Positions 1 to 14,249 are shown, counted from the stretch's first letter. The stretch: DNA of 64,000 nucleotides from Flaccisagitta enflata (GCA_965153355.1 OZ231127.1:86056001-86120000); one strand, 5' to 3'. Notes: a model not told the origin generated them from the letters alone. Translations and numbers: made by a program.

Positions 1-544
1 AATGCAAAATAAATAAAGATGGCTGAAAAATGTATTGAAGACAAAACATATGCCAACAGGTTCATAACAATTTGTTTAGAACACAGACACACATATATAC
101 GCACGCATAAAGTCACATACAGAAAATCATGCTGCACATACACACACACACACATAAACAAACAAACAAACAAACAAACAAATAAACAAACACACACACA
201 TTAATTGCGCGTAACGATACAATCGGCAAGTTTAGTTGTTTACAAGCTGAACCACAAACCAGGTGCCGTTTGATTTCTTTCTGTGGGACTTTTGGCTTTC
301 CTGTTGCCGATTTCAACAGCAGTGGAGCCGTGAGATGGCGATTCTGTGGAGCCTATTTGCTGTTGCTGTTGCTGTTGCTGCTGTTGTTTTGAGTGTTTTT
401 GCGAGGCGGCGCCGGAGAGTTGCGGCGATGCGGCGGCGTTGTTGCCATTTCCGGCGCCACTCGCGGAAGAAAGCGGCGCCCGCCGAGATCCGGGACGCTG
501 AGACATCGCCGGAACGGAAATGGATCTTTTGTTGATGAGGAGAA

Positions 545-567
545 AGAGGGATCGATCGAAAGAAAGG

Positions 568-599
<32 letters not shown>

Positions 600-688
600 G
601 GAGAAAAAAGGAAGAAGGAGAGAAGAAAAAAAGAAGAAAGAAAGAGAGAGAGAAGGAAAGAAAGAAAGAAAGAAAGAAAGAGGAAAAA

Positions 689-720
<32 letters not shown>

Positions 721-879
721 AAAAAAAGGAAGAAAAAAAAGGAAGAAGGAGAGAAAAAAAAAGAAGAAAGAGAGAAGGAAAAACAAGAAAGAAAAAGAAG
801 AAAAGAAGAAAAGAAAAAAGAAAAAAGATAGAAAGAAGAAAAAAAAGAAAGAAAGAGGAAGAAGGAAAGAAAGAATAAA

Positions 880-967
<88 letters not shown>

Positions 968-983
968 GCGAAAGCAAAAAAAG
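545..983 (+). repeat. GAAA polypurine array next to exon 9 of copy C
   Basis: Imperfect GAAA/GGAA/AGAGG run, perfect GAAA at about 885-965. It is the polypyrimidine side of the exon 9 acceptor on the minus strand. Confidence 0.9.
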
Positions 984-1844
984 CCATACAAATGGTCGAA
1001 CAATGTAGTAAGAATAAGAGAAAAAAAGGGACAAGAGAATAAAGTTAAAGATTGTAGAACAAAAAAGGGAATAAGGTTTCAACAATTGGAATAAAGATGA
1101 AATTGAAAGGAATTCGGGGCAGGGAGAGAGAAATTGAGGGTTGGAAAGTTAATGACAAAAGTTTTCAAGATTTTTCATTTTCTGTTCAACACTTACTCCA
1201 ACAATCTAACATGTAGTGAGGAAGAGAGGTAGATCATTTCTTGTATTGTTTATTAACATCAGAAAAATGTCACAGCTGATTCGTGTTATCTCACCTTTCG
1301 CATCTATGAAATATTTCAAGATGTGTCATAAGTTATGACCGTTTTCCATACACGCGACAAATTTTTTTCAAAACTGACTTACATCAGACCACTTTCACAA
1401 GTGAAACATTTCTCAGAGACCGATCTCTCTATTTGAGTACGTAAGTACGTCTTGCCCGAGGCTTTGGGAAAAAAGAAAGTTTTCAATTGAAAACTTTTTG
1501 AAATAGCGCTTTGAGGGAAAGATTGCTTGAGATTCTAGACAGATAACTAAGAGAAAGACAACTACTTGAACTTTTATGCTTCATCATGGTCAAATAGGTC
1601 ATTGATATAATCAATTTTTATGGAAGTTGATAAAACGCTGAGCGGTCCATCTGTCCGCGCGTCCCTTTCTTTCAGTGGGGTTTCTGTCGTACATCCCTAT
1701 TTCTCCTCACTGAGTCCTCAGTGATCAGATTTCAGAACAGTGCTATCATTTTACTGCTATGCCGTTATGATCTTCTGGCGACAAGAATTTAAGTCAGATT
1801 CGTATATCATCTACGTCAAAATTAACACTGTGCTTACGTGAAAC

Positions 1845-2131
<287 letters not shown>

Positions 2132-4753
2132 AAACAGCTAAGAAAACAGCTATAAAAAACAAACCAAAAACATGATTAGTGGCGTATTGGATCAGATAAG
2201 GACCATTTTATGCAAAACGAACCATTGGAGGATGCGCTCTTTTGAACATTTTGAAAGTTCAGTCAGAAATATCAAACTGTCTTTCGTGTAAGTAGTTAAG
2301 TTGATGCACTTTGTTAAAAGATTAGTAGTAATTCAAGCGGATCGCTATCGTAGTCCGCTTCAAGGTATCTCCTATTGTTGTTTTTTCTTTTTGTTGTTTG
2401 TGTTGTTGTTGATTTTGTATGTGAAGGGCTGGTTGTGGTTGTTGTTGTTATTGTCATTTCTACTATTGTTAGTTGTTTTTGGATTAATCCAGTGCTATTT
2501 TCTTCTGGACATTCCCGTTGGCCTATTCTTGAACTACGTCTATGGAACTGCATGATTTGTTCGGGTGTGTCAATATGCAAAAGGTTTTTTTATCAGATGG
2601 TCATCATCAGGGATTGTTGGGACATTAATTCTAAGATAGTTATCGTTTTTTTTTTCAAATTTTATTCATCTTCCGTTTTTTACTGAATCCCTATCTAGCC
2701 CTTAATTTGTATATTGTAGTGCAGCTGGTTTTGCAGCTGGAATATTGATGACAAAGAAAAGAATTATTACACATTGGTTCTTTTGTTCTTTATACTATAA
2801 AAAAATAATCAAAATCTTCTGCTTTTATACAAGATGATTTAGTTATAGAAAAAACATAATTTTTAAAATGATTTACTGGTTTCTTTTTCAACAAAACTGG
2901 GTGCGGTCCTTAAAGGTATATATATTTTTGACAATCTTTACATGCACTAAAAAAACGGAAGATGATTGAGATTAAAAAAAAAATAAAAACGGTAAGTGTT
3001 TTGTTATTATTGTCTTCATACTCCCTGATAATGATGAGCTGATCAAAAGACCTTTTGCATATTGACACACCCGAATGATTTGTGCAACAATTACGAGTTC
3101 AAAATTGAGAGTCTTACGCGATTGATCAAACTGATGTGTTTCATGAGATGATGGTCATTTTCTTAACTTTATGTATTAACTTTCATTGAATAACAACAAA
3201 ACAAACTCTAAATCATGCGACAATAAATCCATTAATCAAACTAGCATCACCTGAGCACACAGTCACAATTACTCATATGGTTCATGCTCTGGTAAAAAAA
3301 AATCATCATCTCTCTCTATGAAAAAAGATTATTTCTTCATAAAAGGCAAAAAGAAACTGAAGACAAAAAATAATTTACATACACCAAACGATCTAAAATG
3401 ATGACATTTCAGATTGGACAAAATGTTTGATGATGTAAAACTAAATATTTTCGCCATTTCGATTTAACAAAATTCACTCTGTTGAGCTTCTGAATCGTGA
3501 ATGGGAATTTTTAGTGATGAAATTTAGTAGAAGCGGGATCAAGATTTTTATACTTAATCAGCAGAGATTGGTGATTTTGGTTGAGTTGAGTGTTTCCCAG
3601 GGAAAAGTTAAATTTGATTCTGCGATAGAGGAAATTGTGGAAATAGTGCGTTCCTAAATGACATGAATTGTAGTTTCTATCCCCCTTTTTCGTGCTTAGA
3701 GGGGCGGAGGAGGGGGGGGCGGCGTGTTGAGGCACTTTGACAGATTTGTACCTAACGGATGAGTGACATTTCTTTCAAAGCACATTTTATTTGTATTTTT
3801 TCATTTAGTGGGGAAAAAATTAGGTGTGCATTGCAATCTGTAGACAGATAAAGTATTGAAAGTATATTTCTTTTTTAAATCTTTACCCGACAACGTTTCT
3901 GCTCATAACTTTATCCCAAACAGATGAGGATTTGATGGACTGTGGTTTAGGACAGTTTGAGGGTTCGAGGTGTTCTGGCTGAGACAACGACTTGGACATC
4001 CCACAGGCCGCAAAATGACTCAAAATTGCCGCAGAATTGCCGCAACTGAGATTGTTGCTGCTGCTGCACGGACGAGTCGCATCCAGCCGCGAGTGTGTAT
4101 TTTTTTGTGCATTATTAGCCATGTGTGCGTATAATTGCGTGTTTGTGTGCGTGTAAGAGTCGAAATGTGTGTCAGTGACAGTGTAAGAATGTTTTCGCAG
4201 CATAATCCAGATTTGGAAAAAGTTTATGCAAAATATAGTTTTTAGAGAAAGCAACAACACACTAGTCACTATTCAATGTAGTTATGGTGTTACATACAAC
4301 ATCGAAAAGTTTGCAATTTCATGCGTCATGGGTGAAATTAGAGGGGAATCGAATCTGTTTACTCTGTTTCACAAATTCTTAAGTATGTAATATGTATGTT
4401 ATGTTAATACAAAATTAACCAAAGATCTCCTTCAAATTTTTTTTCCAACATAAGAAATCGTAAGGGGAAGAAATCAATTTTTAACCTCTCTTTCTTTAAA
4501 TTTACCCATTCTGTTTTAAAAAAACAGTCACAACAGAGACATTTACGTAGACGTCAGCACAAAGCCACTGTGGAATGTGGAATGACATAAAAGTGAGACC
4601 ATATCTAGCATGTTTGATGAGACCACGATATTCATATCCGTTTATATTCGTTTCATTTGTTAAGGCGCAAATACAGATCATCATAAACGGGGATAAATTT
4701 TTCATGATTATTCAATATGACAAGTGGAACAATATCCCTCAGTAAAGTCTATA

Positions 4754-5280
4754 GTCTGATGTTTCCAGAAATGCAAAATCTTCATCCGCGTTGGAGATTT
4801 TTTATTCCGCGGTTTTAAAATGTTTTTTTCAAAAATGGCAAATGAGCATGTTGGAATTCGAAAAATTTACAAAATCGATACTTAACTTTGACCAAATGTT
4901 ATGAAATTTGGTGTGCACGTAGGTGGATGTTCCCCAAAACTACAGTAAAAATTTCATCCTTTAACTTCAACAGGAAGTGCCATAAATAGAAAAAAGAAAT
5001 TTTACTGTCATATTATCAGGAAGTTGGTGCATGAAAATGTGTGTCTGCTGATTTCGTTTATTTTCATCAATTTTTTTCCCTTTTCTTAACATATTCGCTG
5101 TCTAAAACCCTTAAAAAGTGGATGACATTAAATAAAGTATTGTTAGTGCGTGTGATACACATGACGAAGCAGTTTTGAGACAAAATCGGACAATTTGATG
5201 CAGACAAATATGCGGGAAATGTGCTGAAATTAGAGTGTTATAAATTGGTTCATGCTGTCTTATAGTCTCTCTCTCTCTCT

Positions 5281-5372
<92 letters not shown>

Positions 5373-5847
5373 CTCTCTCAGTCTCTCTTACACGTTCTTA
5401 GCTGAATGGTAATGGGACCAAATAATGGTTTCTCACGTGAAATAGTTTTCCTGTCAACGAATTTTCGAATGCGCGTGAATTTCGAGGATTTGTGAGTTTC
5501 GCTAACTTGTGAGTTGGTTGAATTCGTGAGTTTGTTGAATTCGTGTCACATGTGTCACACGAATCGTGTGTTGCGTTTCGTTGCCCGCTCACTCGTGATT
5601 GACGGTGCTTAGTGAATAGTGATGGATATGTTCTATGACTTTGATTTTTATCTTTACTCGCACACTCACACAGTTCATAGTCCTTGTAAACACGGTCGGA
5701 TACATGGCAAACCTAGTCGCATGTAAAGGAAGCCAATCTTATCGGGAACTTTGACTGGGCAGAAACACACGCACAGAATGAAAAGTATCGCCAAATTGGA
5801 ATTTACACTGAAAAGCCCCCGTTTTGTGTTCAAATGTTTTCTGCCTA

Positions 5848-5883
<36 letters not shown>

Positions 5884-6400
5884 CCTGCCTGCCTGAATGA
5901 ATGAATGAATGACTGAATGAATGAATGAGTGAGTGAATGAATGAATGATTGAATGAATGAATGAATGAATGAATGAATGAATGAATGAATGAATGAATGA
6001 ATGAATGAATGAACGAATGAATCATGACATATCCCACATATTGGCATAGCGTCTTTTCTCGACTAGTAATGATAGATTAATTACTATGTTTGACTGTTTA
6101 ATTACTAATGATTAAATTAATGACTAATTGTTTTCTCCTCTTCCCTTTTCTTTTATGCTTTCGCGGCGCTTGGTTTCGATGTGAACAGGTAAGTTTTAAA
6201 TGAACATGTGCATGGAAGTGACGATTGATATGGTAACAATGATTAACATCTCAAGAGTAGTAAGTGACAAATGATATGAATGATTTTTCACATTTTTGCG
6301 AGTGAATATGGTCTTATTGACACTTCGTGTCTGCTGCCACACGGCCACGTTAGTTTCGAATCGGTAAAGTAAAATGTTAATCACTCACGGGGCCGCGAAA
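4754..6400. other. Non-coding DNA with CT, CCTG and AATG arrays
   Basis: AT-rich sequence right of the copy C breakpoint, then a CT array at 5265-5370, a CCTG array at 5842-5890 and an AATG/ATGA array at 5893-6022. TTGTGAGTT/GAATTCGTGAG short repeats lie at 5480-5545. No gene seen. Confidence 0.6.
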
Positions 6401-6778
6401 TTGTCCAACCCATGCCTCAATTGCTGTCTTTCATTCTTTCTTTTCTTTTTTGCTCTCTTTCTTCCTTCCGTTATCATATGCGCATCTGGGTCTGTCCGTC
6501 GGTCCATCGGTTAGTCGGTATGTTTGTTACATTACGCCTGTTCAAAAAACGCATTTTTAAACACTTTTCGATCGCAGGAATGACACTCATCAAATGAAAA
6601 GCTCTATAAGATGGTCTGTCCATCTGTCTGTCCGTCAACCGGTTGGTCTGGCAATTTATGGCCATGATGAGATGTGAGAGCAAAGAAACTGGTTGGTACA
6701 CTTGTTTTTTTAGGGAGACACGGACACACACAAAAGCAAATGTGCATCCGTCCGTCCCTTCTGTCTTGCTGTCTACGT

Positions 6779-6890
<112 letters not shown>

Positions 6891-7016
6891 ACTGCTAATT
6901 ACTTTTCTGGAGCTGAAGTCTTAACAATCTGTTTTCGGTTTCGCACCCTCTCTATCGTTAAGAGCGGCATGTGGAGGACGGAAGCGTGGAAAGTGTCGCT
7001 TTAAGTTGACTTTAAA

Positions 7017-7184
7017 CAAGGCCGGATACACGGCAATACAGTCGCGGAGGGTTGGGCAGGGGCAGTAATGTAAAAACCACTCGGAATTTAGAAATGTTAC
7101 GGGGACGGACCCACCGACGGACGGACGGACCGACGGATGACCGACACAGCAAGGTGTAGAGTCGCGTGTCCGCGACTAAAAATG
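7017..7184 (+). mobile_element. CG-ended short repeat
   Basis: Same structure as 59170-59345: AAGGCCGGATACACGGCA, AGTCGCGGAGGGTTGGGCAG, AAAAACCACTCGG, a GGACGGAC run, and CGCGTGTCCGCGACTAAAAA at the end. Confidence 0.7.
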
Positions 7185-7291
7185 TTCATAGAAAACATAA
7201 AAAATGGAGTTTTTGTCAATGGCTATCTCGAAACTATGATTTTTATTTGCGCTATCTGAATATCCATCTGCCGCTCTCGCTCTCGCTCTCG

Positions 7292-8165
<874 letters not shown>

Positions 8166-8835
8166 AATGCGTGTCTCTACAGTAACCCTTGCCAACTTAA
8201 GCGGAACGATCGGCCCAAGGAATGGATGTATGGATGAAGAGATGAAAATCTGTGTAGAGTCGCGTGTCCCCCCTTCTCCCCCTCCCCCCACCTCCCCCCA
8301 CCGCGAATTGAGAGACAAAATACAAATACAAATATGTTGCCGTAAACAAAGTACAGTTGCCGCGTCTGCTTTGTTATCAGTATTCGAAGCACTTCGGGTG
8401 TTTTACTTTGTAGGTTTTTTTCTGCCGCCAAAAAATGAAAAAAAATGTTTTGGTTTTTGTACGTGAGTCGTTTGAGTGAGGCATTGAAGAAGCGGAAGAA
8501 AAGGGTGGCGTTCTCACTGACGGACGCACAAAAGTAAACTGAAAATCACCTACAGTGGAATCCCGCTCCAACGGACCCGTTACGAGCGGAAACCCGCCTC
8601 CAATGCATGGAAAGTTAAAGTCCCAACTTCTTTCTTTTAGTTTTCTTGTAAAATAATTCCGTCTAAACCGGTTCCACCTGTAACAGAAATTTCGGCTTGA
8701 CCGCAAGTTTTTTGGCTAATAATGGTCAGCTTTCCCGCCCTGAACATAAATTTGCCTTCACTCTGAGGGAAATCGGTAATTCAGGATTGGCGATGATCAG
8801 CATCGAGCCGGAACTAGTGGCGAAATGTTATCGAT

Positions 8836-8989
8836 ATGAGGAGGAAGAGGGGAAGAAGAAGAAGAAAAAGAAGAAGAAGAAGAAGAAGAAGAAGAAGAAG
8901 AAGAAGAAGAAGAAGAAGAAGAAGAAGAAGAAGAAGAAGAAGAAGAAGAAGACGAAGAAGAAGACAAAGAACAAGACGAAGAAGAAGAC

Positions 8990-9074
<85 letters not shown>
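8836..9074 (+). repeat. GAA array followed by GA array
   Basis: GAA/AAG triplets from 8836 to about 8990, then pure GA to 9074. The arginine/lysine frames it opens are not genes. Confidence 0.95.
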
Positions 9075-9077
<3 letters not shown>

Positions 9078-9179
9078 AACAGGAAAACATGGAGAAATCT
9101 TCTCCTCAGCAATTGAAAAAGAAAAGTCATGTCAGGTGCAATAAGGTTGAATGTTTCACCACAATAATTCTTTTAAAGG

Positions 9180-9224
9180 GGATCGATGGACTGACAAAGC
9201 AGGGTGTAGCACGTGACTAAAAAA
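9180..9224 (+). mobile_element. 3' fragment of a CG-ended short repeat
   Basis: GATCGATGGACTGACAAAGC, AGGGTGTAGCACGTGACTAA resembles only the right end of the family. Confidence 0.4.
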
Positions 9225-9740
9225 CTATAATCTTGCAAGGTGAGTCTCATTGGGTGAAAAAAAAGAAAAAAAAAGTAAAGACAAAGCTAAAAAGAATCAT
9301 TTTATATTTCTAAAAAAAACAACAAAACAACCAAAAAAATAACGTTTTTTTATTAAAAATGATTTACAGAAACATTTTTTTCTTTGGACTCCTGCAGCAG
9401 AGTGCCCTTTTATTGAAGAAGATGATTTTACACTTCTCTTTATGAATGTAGTTAATAAAATTTCAATGGCACATTCAAAATGGCTCTAACGGATTCCCGC
9501 CTCTTATGGAAAAGAGCGCCTGGTCCCTTGAAATCCGTTCGAGCGGGGTTTAACTGTACCACCCGAACTAACCTCCACCAACCACTCTCGACTAACTTTC
9601 CCCGAACCACCCCTTTTCACTATCAGGAAAAAATTTCAAAGACGATACTGATCTTTTGTTTTTATCAGGTTTTGCCGTTTGGGCGAAGCTTTAATTCGTG
9701 TAGATTCGGGTTGAAATGTATTTAACACAGCTCTCACCTT

Positions 9741-9826
9741 GCCCTAACGCTAGCTCTGACCCTAGCCCTAACCCTAAAACCACCCCCAACCCCAACCTTA
9801 ACCCTAACCCTACCCCTAACCCTAAA
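9741..9826 (+). repeat. Degenerate interstitial telomere-like repeats (CCCTAA)
   Basis: A run of CCCTAACGCT, CCCTAGCCCTAACCCTAAAA and CCTTAACCCTAACCCTACCC with CCCTAACCCTAAA. It matches the TTAGGG telomere motif of many animals, fungi and protists, in degenerate form. Confidence 0.75.
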
Positions 9827-9889
9827 TAAAAACCCGCTTGGAAAGTCAGTAAAACAAAAGACATCACTGAATTCGAAAACAGTACCCAC

Positions 9890-10235
9890 TATCACAGTAA
9901 ACTGAAAATCATCACCCACCAGGAAGTATCACCTACCACCCTATCTAACCATCACAGTTGAGTGAAATCACCACCACCCACCTGCCACCTTCGATCACCG
10001 AACCTCTTCATTTCACTATCATACTAGGCTAAAAATCCCCAACTACCAGGACTTACCTCCACCTACCACCCTCGATCACCTTAACTCCCATTTTACTATC
10101 GAAGTAGACTAGAAGTTACTACCCACCAGGACCAACCCCCTCCCACCACCTTTGACCACCTAACAACTCCTTTTCACTATCACAGTAGACTGAAAATCAT
10201 CACCCACCTACCGGCTACCACCCTCACCAGGGCAA
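9890..10235 (+). repeat. Degenerate ~95-bp minisatellite, C-rich
   Basis: Units share TTTCACTATCACAGTAGACT, GAAAATCATCACCCACCAGG and CTACCACCCTCGATCACC. Three to four imperfect copies, no coding frame. Confidence 0.7.
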
Positions 10236-10719
10236 TTGTCAAGCCTCTTCCGAGAAACGTTTATGTGAATGTTTACATGTATTTGTCTGAATTTTGTCAG
10301 CCGAAATTTCGTTTCTTTTACTTCTGTCTGTGATTGAATATCAGTCCATCCATAGTTCGAGGCAGGTGGGTCTTTTTGTTGCCGCCGGCGCCGGGAACTT
10401 TAGGAACTCTGCGGCACTGTTAGCTGGAATCGAATCTGGTTATTACATTACATTTGGCTTCACTTATGATAAAGAAGAGGCAATGTGCCGTGTCCAATAT
10501 GCTTGAATGAAAGCCTCACCCTAAGGAGATTTTTGTGATGAAGATCATCAGAAGATGTCAAATTGTCCGTGGTTCATATAAATGTAGAATAGTCGCAAAA
10601 GCGTTAGATGGTCAGCGGTACCCGTTGCCCCTAAGTGAGTGTATGAGGGTGTGAGGTGGTGATAGGGGCAGCGGCCCCGAAGGAGCCGATGACCTATGCT
10701 GTTTTTATTTGATCCTGGA

Positions 10720-11060
10720 GGCTGGGTGGGGCCCAGGCGGGGATTTGAGCTAAGAAGGCGGGATTTGAGCCTCGTATTTGAGATTTGGTTTCTCGAGACT
10801 GAGTTTGAGCCTCAAGATTGAATTTGAGCCTCAAGGCTGGGATTTGGGCCTTGAGGCTGGGATTTGGGCTTTGAGGCTGGGATTTGGGCCCCGAGGCTGA
10901 GATTTGGGCAATGAGGCTGAGATTTGGCCCTCGAGGCTAGGATTTGGGCCTCGGGGCTGGGATTTGGGCCTCAAGAGGCTGGGATTTGGGCCTCGAGGCT
11001 TAGATTTGGGTTTCGAGCTAGATTTGGAGGCCTCAGGCTGGGGTTGTTGGGTCTCGAGGC
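10720..11060 (+). repeat. About 20-bp GGCTGGGATTTGGGCC minisatellite
   Basis: Some 14-16 degenerate units alternate GAGGCTGGGATTTGGGCC with TCGAGGCT or CAAGGCT variants. It is internal to a GCAGCGGCCCC element. Confidence 0.8.
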
Positions 11061-11378
11061 TGGGAAAGCTGAAGTCGCAAGGCCGGGCGAGTCGTATTGG
11101 GTATTGTATTGTATTTACAATACTTGTAAGTATTGGGTTTACCCAATACTTACTATGGTTATTGTTATTTTCCCAATACAATACAATACAATAACTTTTT
11201 TTAAGAAAATAGTAAAATTCTTAGGAAGGTCAAACAGACAGGTGAAAAAAAAAAGTAGGGAAGAAGAAGAGGATAAGGTAAAGTGGATGAGGAGGATGAG
11301 GAGAGATTGATTTTTTAGGAAGTGCAGAAAAAAAGTGAAAAAGAAGAGAATAAGGTCTGGAAGATGAAGAGGATGAGG

Positions 11379-12275
11379 ATTAGGACAGGGGTTCTGACAC
11401 AAATTTTGGCAGATCCTTCTTGTTAACGGCACTTTGGCTCAAAATCAATGTAGTATTAATGTTCTGCCTTCAAAAGTCGCATTGGGTATCAGGAAATTGT
11501 GACCGCCACCCCCCCACCCCCCCCTCAGAAGGTGGTGACCTCTAAAGATTAAGCAATTCGCCTTCTTTTGCTAATAAATTCTAAATGGATCATTCAAAAA
11601 GCCTGGTGATGGTCTCATTTGAAATGTATTTACGTGGAGAACATGAAAGATTACTGATATAAAAGAGGGGTACCAAAGGGGGCTTCTAAGGGGCCCCTAA
11701 AGTGATTGAAGGGGACCCCAAAGCATCCAATACATGAAAATGTGGAATGATTTGTTAAAAAAACTAGGTAATGGTGTCATTTAAAACGTTTCTACCCATA
11801 GAATTTGAAAAATTACTAATATGGAAGAGGGGGCTCAAAGGGGCCCCTAAAGAACCCCAAAGAGGTTAAAGGGGCCCTTGAAGGATCTATAACCATGAAA
11901 ATGTAGATTGGACTCTTTGATAAATCTGATTGTGGTGTTTTTGAAAGGTATCTACGTGAAGGACATGAAATGTTATTGACATGGATGATGGGGTCCTAGG
12001 TGGCAGCTTAGGGCCCCCAAAGGGATGGAAGAGGACCCAAAGGATCTAAAGTCTTGAAAATTTAAATGGGTACTCAAAAAATCTAGTAGTGGTCTCATTT
12101 GGAAGGTATTTACGTAAAAAACATAAAACATTACTGATATGGAAAATTTGGTTCCCAGAGGGCCCCTAAGGAGCTGCTATGGAGTCAAAGAGGGCCCCAA
12201 TGAATCCAAAATCATAAATCTTGAATTGTCATAGTGTTCTCTAAAAGACAGTCCGAAATAAACAAACAGATAGGT
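11379..12275 (+). repeat. Left arm of a 0.9-kb inverted repeat with four internal subunits
   Basis: Inverse of 12623-13515 with roughly 90 percent similarity by eye. The arm itself contains about four degenerate 165-bp tandem units marked by GAACATGAAAGATTACTGAT and AAAGGGGCCCCTAAAG blocks. No coding frame. Confidence 0.85.
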
Positions 12276-12622
12276 TGAGAATGGAAGTTAGGAGATGAGT
12301 CTCTCTCAATCAGTCTCTTCCTTATTGCCAATCCTTCTTTTTCCTCTTCCTCTCCATCTCTCTCTCTTTTCCTCTGTCTCTTCTCCTTCTCTCATTCTCA
12401 GTCTTTCTAAGCCTGAAGAAGGTCGATGTTTCGATCGAAAATTCGCATTTTTGTACTTCAATCTTGCTTTTCCAAGTTGTATGACAATTTGCACTCAATA
12501 CATCACCAACAGATAGATAGACAGCCAGACGGACAAAAAGACAGACAGACAAATGGCCAGACAAACCAAGAGAGTGAGATTACAGAGTGTGGAGTTCAGT
12601 TTTGTCCGTCTGTCTGTCTGTA

Positions 12623-13515
12623 TACCTATCTATTTGTTTATATCGGTCTGTCTTTTAGAGAAAACTATGACAATTAAAGATTTTCATGATATTGGATTCA
12701 TTGGGGCCCTCTTTGACTCCTTAGCGGCTCCATAGGGGCCCCCTGAAAACCAAATTTTCCATATCAGTAACATTTTATGTTTTTTACGTAAATACCTTCC
12801 AAATGAGATCACAACCAGATTTTTTGAACAATTCATTTTAATTTTTCAAAACTTTAGATCCTTTGGGGTTCCTCTTCAATCCCTTTGGGGGCCCTAAGCG
12901 GCCACCTAGGGACCCCATCATCCATGTCAATAACATTTCATGTTCTCCATGTAGATACCTTCCAAAAACAACACAATCAGATTTATCAAAGAGTCCAATC
13001 TACATTTCATGGTTATAGATCCTTCAAGGCCCCTTTAACCTCCAGAAGTTTCTTTAAGACCTTTAGACCCTCTTCCATATCAGTAATTTTTTCATATTCT
13101 ACGGGAAGAAACGTTTTAAATAATACCATTACCTAGTTTTTTTAACAAATCATTGCACATTTTCATGTATTGGATGCTTTGGGGTCCCCTTCAATCACTT
13201 TAGGGGCCCATTAGGGGCCCCTCTTAGGACCCCTCTTTCATATCAGTAATCCTTCATGTTCTCCACATAAATACCTTTCAAATGAGACCATCACCAGGCT
13301 TTTTAAATGATCCATTTAGAATCTATTAGCAAAAGAAGGCGAATTGCTCAATCTTTAGAGGGCACCACCTTCTGAGGGGGGGGGGGTGGCGGTCACAATT
13401 TCCTGATACCCAATGCGACTTTTGAAGGCAGAACATTAATACTACATTGATTTTGAGCCAAAGTGCCGTTAACAAGAAGGATCTGCCAAAATTTGTATCA
13501 GAACCCCTGTCCTAA
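12623..13515 (-). repeat. Right arm of the 0.9-kb inverted repeat
   Basis: Pairs with 11379-12275. The loop 12276-12622 is CT-rich and has GACAGACA runs. The right arm ends ATCAGAACCCCTGTCCTAAT. Confidence 0.85.
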
Positions 13516-13647
13516 TGTAGGGATGATGAATCGATTTTTTCCCTCCATATTTAATCCTGGGTCAGTACACTCATGAGAGAGAGAGAAAAAGAGAAAACAA
13601 AAAAGAGATAGAGACAGACAGATAGATACAGATAAAGATGGAGATAA

Positions 13648-13697
<50 letters not shown>

Positions 13698-14249
13698 GCA
13701 CATACACACACACTCACACACAGGGACAAACATAGACAAAATGACTTACCTAAAGAAGCAAAGATAAAAAAACAGAAAAAAAAAATATTGATAGATATAT
13801 GAAACTTAAAAAAAATATTCAAAGATTCTTTTTTGATCAAGCATATAAAAAACGAGTTAAAGCTTCAACTATTCATTTAAGATTCAACAAAGATTTTTTA
13901 TTAAGTGAATTAAAATATTGTTACGTATTGGGTACAATTCTTTAGGATATTGTATTGTATTGGTATTGTATTGTATTGGCCCAATACTTTGAAAAATTGT
14001 ATAGTGTATTGTATTGTTAAAGAAAATACAAAATCGCCCGGGCTTGGGGGTACGGAGGAGAAGGAGAAATTTCTCCTGTGTGAAAGCATAGGTCATCGGC
14101 CCCTTCGGGGCCGCTGCCCAAAAGGGAGTTACTGCCTCAGGCCAACCAGACCTGAATCGTATTGCCCATGTCTTTTACTTACTTTGCGGAGGACTCAGTA
14201 TCACTAAATCCGGAAAGTAAGCTAATCTGACTGAGGTCATCAAAGCAAG

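Larger units (their letters stand above)
8549..9554. mobile_element. Possible pogo-like MITE interrupted by GAA and GA arrays
   Basis: The left end TACAGTGGAATCCCGCTCCA and the right end TTCGAGCGGGGTTTAACTGT match the termini of the 62638 element in the right orientation. About 1 kb lies between, much of it GAA/GA microsatellite. They could also be two separate fragments. Confidence 0.45.
10585..14125 (+). mobile_element. Composite GCAGCGGCCCC element with nested palindrome
   Basis: The 5' part is TAGTCGCAAAAGCGTTAGAT, GGTCAGCGGTACCC, then GGGGCAGCGGCCCCGAAGGA and GCCGATGACCTATGCTG. A minisatellite of GAGGCTGGGATTTGGGCCTC units follows (10720-11060). The 3' end AGCATAGGTCATCGGCCCCT and CGGGGCCGCTGCCC (14080-14124) is the inverse of the 5' block. 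Between about 11090 and 14030 lies a TATTGTATTG-bounded insertion with the 11.38-13.52 kb palindrome. Confidence 0.55.

Noticed and set aside
240-1085. Phe/Ser/Leu-rich or Lys/Glu-rich 160-360 residue frames at 240-1085, 36965-37815 and 42931-44157
   Set aside because: Mostly GAAA/TTTC arrays. Only the exon 9 part (MSQRPGSRR to NQTAP) is conserved codon by codon.
3511-3735. 74-residue frame conserved between copies A and C
   Set aside because: Disrupted in copy B and lies in intron 8 of the gene model; similarity is simple DNA identity.
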